Shown: one piece after another, positions 59,833 to 64,000 of the stretch
How positions within the stretch are numbered: position 1 is the stretch's first letter
Layout: each line of letters starts with the position of its first letter
Assembly: GCA_022606425.2 (NCBI GenBank)
Contig: JAHDVF020000440.1
Coordinates: 992,001-1,056,000 of the forward strand
DNA from: Lepidostoma basale
Taxonomy: Eukaryota; Arthropoda; Insecta; Trichoptera; Lepidostomatidae
DNA length: 64,000 bases
Direction: 5' to 3'
Notes under the pieces: generated by a model
Databases searched by the model: none
What the model saw: only the letters and a program-made list of their open reading frames with translations
Told to the model about the DNA's origin: nothing
Translations under genes and position numbers: made by a program

Positions 59833-59834
59833 AA

Positions 59835-60560
59835 TCCTTGTGTTTACACAGGGTACAAAGTTTTGTCCATGATCGAATAGTAGAATATTAAATGTCAAGT
59901 AAGATAATATTCTTCAAATAACTTTTTTTTAAACTTTAAATAACGTAATTAGAAATATGGTTTCCTTTTACTGAGTTGCTAGCCAATTAAGACTAAATTG
60001 ACAAGAATACTATCGTGCTCAATGAAATGAAATCAATCTACGATTGGAGCGTTTGTTTCATTTTATGTACAGGCTTTGTATGAATTTTCCCTCCTTCGGT
60101 GATGATGAACTACCAAAACAGCATTAATATATTCAGACTACAGGGTCCAAAATGTGAACCTGCATATTTTTATTTTTAAACAGAAGTAGTGAAGTAATGT
60201 GGCTGTTTTTGTACTCAGTAAGGGCTTGTAGTCAGTATTTCAGGATTAACAAAGTAGATGACACATCAAACTGAAAAAAAAAATCATACGTATATAAAAA
60301 TATGAAGGTCCACATATCCTTAACTTACTAAGACGTATGATATTCCGCAGATTTGGTTTTACATTATAAATATACTTAGTATTGTTTCTAACAAATATTC
60401 AACGAATATTACAGACGAAAAAAAATGTTGAAATTTAATAATAATAAAAATAAAAATGTTTTTGCTAATGTACTATATTTTTAGATATTTTTAGTAAAAT
60501 TTCACTAACTTTAATGGCTTCGATCGTTTTCAAGAGCTCGCTTCCATCTTCTTGTCTGGT
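59835..60560. other. No feature recognised
   Basis: AT-rich sequence without supported features. Confidence 0.4.
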
Positions 60561-60565
60561 TACTC

Positions 60566-60715
60566 CAGAAGATGGTTCGTCCAGAAGTAAAAATACAATA
60601 AAATTACGATATTTTTTTTATTGTATTTTTAGTTCTGGAGGAACCATCTTCTAGAGGACCAGATTTTGGTTCCTCAAGAACTAAAAATATTATACAATAA
60701 AAAAATATCGTAATT
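60566..60715. repeat. Compound hairpin
   Basis: AGATGGTTCGTCCAGAAGTA (60573) pairs with the inverted TAGTTCTGGAGGAACCATCT (about 60631), and TTACGATATTTTTTTTATTG pairs with CAATAAAAAAATATCGTAA (60700). The two inverted repeats are interleaved. Possibly two head-to-head insertions of one small element. Confidence 0.6.
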
Positions 60716-60719
60716 TTTA

Positions 60720-61588
60720 TTTTATTTTCATTAATTACACATGAATACAACAATTTGGTATTGGTATAATTTAATTGATAATTGAAACATATAATTTACA
60801 TCTAAAAGTGAAGGCGAGTATCCGAGAAATACACTTGTTTGATCAGACATTCTCTATAGAAGTTATATGATCTATGTATTGACGTTTTCAAGCTTTGATG
60901 AAGAAATTAAAGTCTTGAAAATACTTGAGAGATAGTAATTACATATTCAAACTTGATATACTACGTCAGAATTCAACGTCCTTCTTAATTATCACCTCCT
61001 CTTTTGATTACGCCCAACCAGTTTAGGTCCAAGTGAAGCCATCAAGAGACCTATCATAGTATCTAATGAATGGTCATAGAGGTCAGATTGGTATCGTTAG
61101 AAGTTAATGTCTCCAGTAGCAGACTGTCGTTAATAGTATACATTTTCTGGTGGAACATTTATCACTCACTGACTAGGTCACCTGTGGGCTCAAAGGTCGC
61201 ATTCGAAATATGAAATTTAAAAAAGGCGTTCGAATAAGATTTGTTTTAATAATAAAAAAAATGATGAATGACTCAAACACTATATTAGATTTAATTTTTT
61301 TTTATTAGGGTATTTACCAATTTAAAAAAACACTATGAATATATTGATCATGTCAAAACAAATCAGACAACTAATTTATTTGGATGTAAAAACCAAAAAG
61401 AGAGGCCAACCAAATATTATATTATATTTAAATTGAGTGATATTAAAAATAAAACAATTAATTTTTCAAGCATTATATATGAATATGTCAGCTGTTATCA
61501 ATTTAAATTCAAGAACTATTCGCCATTGTTGCCAACGATGAAATGGAACTTAAAGATACCTTAGATACGATGTAAAAATACTAAATAC
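60720..61588. other. No feature recognised
   Basis: AT-rich; nothing supported. Confidence 0.4.
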
Positions 61589-61589
61589 A

Positions 61590-62300
61590 ACATACAACAT
61601 GAAAATAAAAAAAGGTAAAACTAAGGTAATGGCCGTGGGTAGAGGTGAGCGCCAAATAAATATAGAGATTGCTGGAACTGCCATCAAGAACGTAAAGTCT
61701 TTTGTTTACCTGGGGATCAGCATTACATGGGATGGTCGATCAAAGAAAGACGTCGATAGTCGTATCCACCAGGCTAAACTTGCCTTCAACAAAAAATCTA
61801 AAATAAATCGAGTCCAACAACATAGACTTAAACCTCCGAAAACAACTTATAAAAACATTGGTATGGAGTGTTTTACTGTACGGCTGCGAGGCTTGGTGCC
61901 TGGGCGAAAGAGAACGCAAAAGGATGGAGGCATTTGAGATGTGGACCTACCGACGAATTGCTCATATTTCGTGGAGGGACCACGTTACAAATGAGGAGGT
62001 TCTCAGCAGAGTTGAAGACAGTAGGCACATATTGAACACCATAGCGTAAAGGCGCGCGAGATGGATTGGTCATGTGTTGTGACACGAATGTTTCCTGCAT
62101 AATGTATTGGAGGGAATGGTTGAGGGATCGATTGGCAGAGGACGACCTCGCCAGGAGTACCTAGACCAGATTTGCCGAGATATGGACTGCGCCTCTTATC
62201 CGGAGTTGAAGAGAGTTGCTGAGGACCGAGCGGAGTGAAGGAGTAGATGCGTCGCCTTGCTGCAGACCAATCATTAGATTGAGACCGGAGAAAAAGAAGT
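61590..62300 (+). mobile_element. RTE-like family R relative, sense, several breaks
   Basis: M-K-I-K-K-G-K-T-K-V-M-A-V-G-R-G, K-N-V-K-S-F-V-Y-L-G-I-S-I-T, then (shifted) V-L-L-Y-G-C-E-A-W-C-L, R-M-E-A-F-E-M-W-T-Y-R-R-I, W-R-D-H-V-T-N-E-E-V-L-S-R, stop, R-R-A-R-W-I-G-H-V-L, V-E-G-S-I-G-R-G-R-P-R-Q-E-Y. Standard order of RTE C-terminal motifs. At least three frame breaks. A different subfamily from 27120. Confidence 0.75.
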
Positions 62301-62301
62301 T

Positions 62302-62914
62302 AATTACAAAAATTAATTATTGACTTTAAAGAATAGTATGAATATACAATTTCTACAACTATTTATAAATGTATTATACCATGTGACATTTCCTAATACG
62401 TTCGCGACCGTGATTTTAAATGCTTTGAAGATATTTCTATTCGATATTCAGAAAATAAAATTAATAACACTGTAACCTTGTTTGCTTTACGACGAGATGC
62501 GACTCTACGAAAGGAATTTATTAACGTGTCAAGCAACTCGATTCGAATTTCGGTATTGGTGTTACATTAAAATTTACCCGTCGCGTGATTCGCGGCCAGG
62601 ATTTCTGATTTCGTTATTATTTATGTAACTTTCTTTGGGCAAACATTAACCAGACATTGACACACATACATATCTTGGTGCATAATTCATTTTCTTTTTT
62701 TTATTGCGAATATGGACGTCAAATTTGATTTCCTTATAGTGCAGTGGTATTCATAACCTGTTAACATCGAGAAATCCAGGATTAAATTCAATAAAACATA
62801 TGTGTTCGTCTCAGAAAAATTGATTCGATATTTTTTTTCGACTAGAGTTTTCTACGTGTATTTGGGATAATAATTTCTTCTTTTCTTGTTCTAATAATAT
62901 ATAAATTATACATA
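62302..62914. other. No feature recognised
   Basis: AT-rich sequence between the LINE fragment and the mariner. Confidence 0.4.
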
Positions 62915-62916
62915 TA

Positions 62917-64000
62917 CGAGGTCTGTTCAAAAAGTATCGCGAATTTTATATTTTTTCAAAAAGTATTTATTTATTCATGAATATCTATTTTGTCCCCTTC
63001 AAAGTAATTCCCCTCGGATATAATACATTTATGCCAACGTTTTTTCCAATCCTCGAAGCACTTAAAAAAATCATTTTTTGTGATCTTGTTCAGCTCCTCC
63101 TTCGATGCCGTCTTTATCTCCTCAATCGTGGCGTAGCGTCGTCCTTTCATGGGCCTCTTCAGTTTTGGAAACAGGAAAAAGTCACAGGGGGCCAGGTCTG
63201 GGGAATACGGTGGCTGCGGCACCATTACTGTGTTGTTTTTGGCCAAATATTCGCGCACAAGCAACGATGTGTGAGCAGGGGCGTTATCATGGTGCAAAAG
63301 CCAGTTTTTGTTCTTCCACAAATCCGGGCGTTTCTGGCGGATTGCTTCGCGCAAATTGCGCATAACTTGCAGGTAATATTCCTTATTGACCGTACTACCC
63401 TGTGGCAAGAACTCATGATGCACCACGCCCCTGCAATCGAAGAAAACTGTGAGCAAAACCTTCACGTTCGACCGAACTTGGCGCGCTTTTTTTGGTCTTG
63501 GCTCATGCGGCAGCTTCCATTGGGATGATTGAGCTTTGGTTTCCACGTCATAACCATAAACCCATGATTCGTCACCAGTTATGACCCTCTGGAGCACATT
63601 TGGGTCGTCACGGACCGAGTCCAACATCTCCTGAGCAATGTTAACGCGATGCTGTTTTTGGTCGAAATTGAGCAATTTTGGCACGAATTTCGCGGCGACC
63701 CGACTCATGCCCAAATCATTGGTTAAAATCGAATGGCACGAGCCAATCGATATGTTTAGGTCCTCAGCAACTTCTCTAACGGTGATTCGACGATTGGCTA
63801 ATACTATTTTCTTCACTTTATCAATGTTTTCGTCTGTTGTTGACGTGCTCGGGCGTCCGGCACGCTCTTCGTCGTTCATATCTTCTCGGCCCTCTGAGAA
63901 CATTTTGTACCACCGATAAACGTTGCTTTGGTCCAAGGTAGCTTCACCATATGCCACAGTCAAGTTTATTTTGTTTTTCACACAAAATTTGATACAGATT
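62917..64000 (-). mobile_element. mariner transposon, 3' end in window, continues beyond it
   Basis: TA at 62915-62916, then a terminal repeat CGAGGTCTGTTCAAAAAGTA. The transposase gene follows on the minus strand. The 5' terminal repeat and the other TA lie outside the window. Confidence 0.85.
62971..63999 (-). CDS. mariner transposase, start outside window
   Basis: Cut-and-paste transposase that binds the terminal repeats in the nucleus and inserts at TA. The frame is open from the window edge (I-C-I-K-F-C-V-K-N-K-I-N) to TAA 62971-62973, 342 residues visible against about 345 usual. N-terminal helix-turn-helix half with R-W-Y-K-M-F and G-R-P-S-T-S; second helix-turn-helix R-R-I-T-V-R-E-V-A-E-D-L-N-I-S; catalytic D,D34D complete: G-D-E-S-W-V-Y-G-Y-D (D143), H-H-D-N-A-P-A-H (D238), Y-S-P-D-L-A-P-C-D (D273), 94 and 34 residues apart. 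No internal stop or shift. Between K-N-K-I-N and A-Y-G it seems about seven residues shorter than typical relatives (from memory). GTG 63981 is not a real start. Confidence 0.88.
   Translation of the reverse strand: MCIKFCVKNKINLTVAYGEATLDQSNVYRWYKMFSEGREDMNDEERAGRPSTSTTDENIDKVKKIVLANRRITVREVAEDLNISIGSCHSILTNDLGMSRVAAKFVPKLLNFDQKQHRVNIAQEMLDSVRDDPNVLQRVITGDESWVYGYDVETKAQSSQWKLPHEPRPKKARQVRSNVKVLLTVFFDCRGVVHHEFLPQGSTVNKEYYLQVMRNLREAIRQKRPDLWKNKNWLLHHDNAPAHTSLLVREYLAKNNTVMVPQPPYSPDLAPCDFFLFPKLKRPMKGRRYATIEEIKTASKEELNKITKNDFFKCFEDWKKRWHKCIISEGNYFEGDKIDIHE

Noticed and set aside
62977..63528. A 183-codon plus-strand frame
   Set aside because: Antisense shadow of the mariner transposase.

Overview
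This is an AT-rich, repeat-saturated piece of an arthropod, most likely insect, nuclear genome. The evidence is one intron-split host gene with GT-AG junctions, a mariner transposase, a tRNA-derived SINE, and dozens of broken non-LTR, Penelope-like and MITE copies. Taxonomic placement beyond insect is my inference from the transposon repertoire (lepidopteran-like, uncertain). I see no ribosomal RNA, no functional tRNA, no CRISPR array and no prokaryotic gene organisation.

Only one cellular gene can be supported: 5-formyltetrahydrofolate cyclo-ligase (MTHFS), plus strand, in three coding exons (47262-47378, 48818-49073, 56931-57163). They join into a 201-residue protein with intact reading frames and splice sites. 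Intron 1 (1.4 kb) and intron 2 (7.9 kb) are filled with retroelement debris and MITEs. The rest of the window reads as intergenic DNA made of nested mobile elements.

Layout. 0-10 kb: two piggyBac-type MITEs (TTAA), palindromic mini-elements, two copies of an internally inverted LINE chimera, a 55-bp minisatellite and a jockey/CR1-like RT fragment. 10-35 kb: a CpG-rich patch, more than a dozen truncated copies of one LINE family (called family M here; TTAG-repeat tail, recurrent RRACM..CMNVEEARE motif), SINEs, a Helitron-like end, a Penelope-like GIY-YIG fragment, a perfect 98-bp inverted repeat, and a hAT MITE inside another LINE. 35-47 kb: CR1/L2-like tails, an 803-bp TIR element, further LINE fragments. 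47-57 kb: MTHFS. 57-64 kb: a second Penelope-like remnant between inverted terminal copies, a TA-flanked MITE with a perfect 46-bp TIR, and a nearly intact mariner that runs off the right edge.

The most interesting unexplained signal is a recurring hammerhead-ribozyme-like fold: CTGATGA-like core, stem II, GAA, a palindromic stem III, then C or T. It occurs in several sequence families whose stems differ but stay self-complementary. Two loci enclose a Penelope-like endonuclease between inverted copies of the motif; others are palindromic mini-elements with no coding. Letter names for repeat families (M, J, W, X, L, R, K, G, H, V, Y, Z) are local labels used only in this report.
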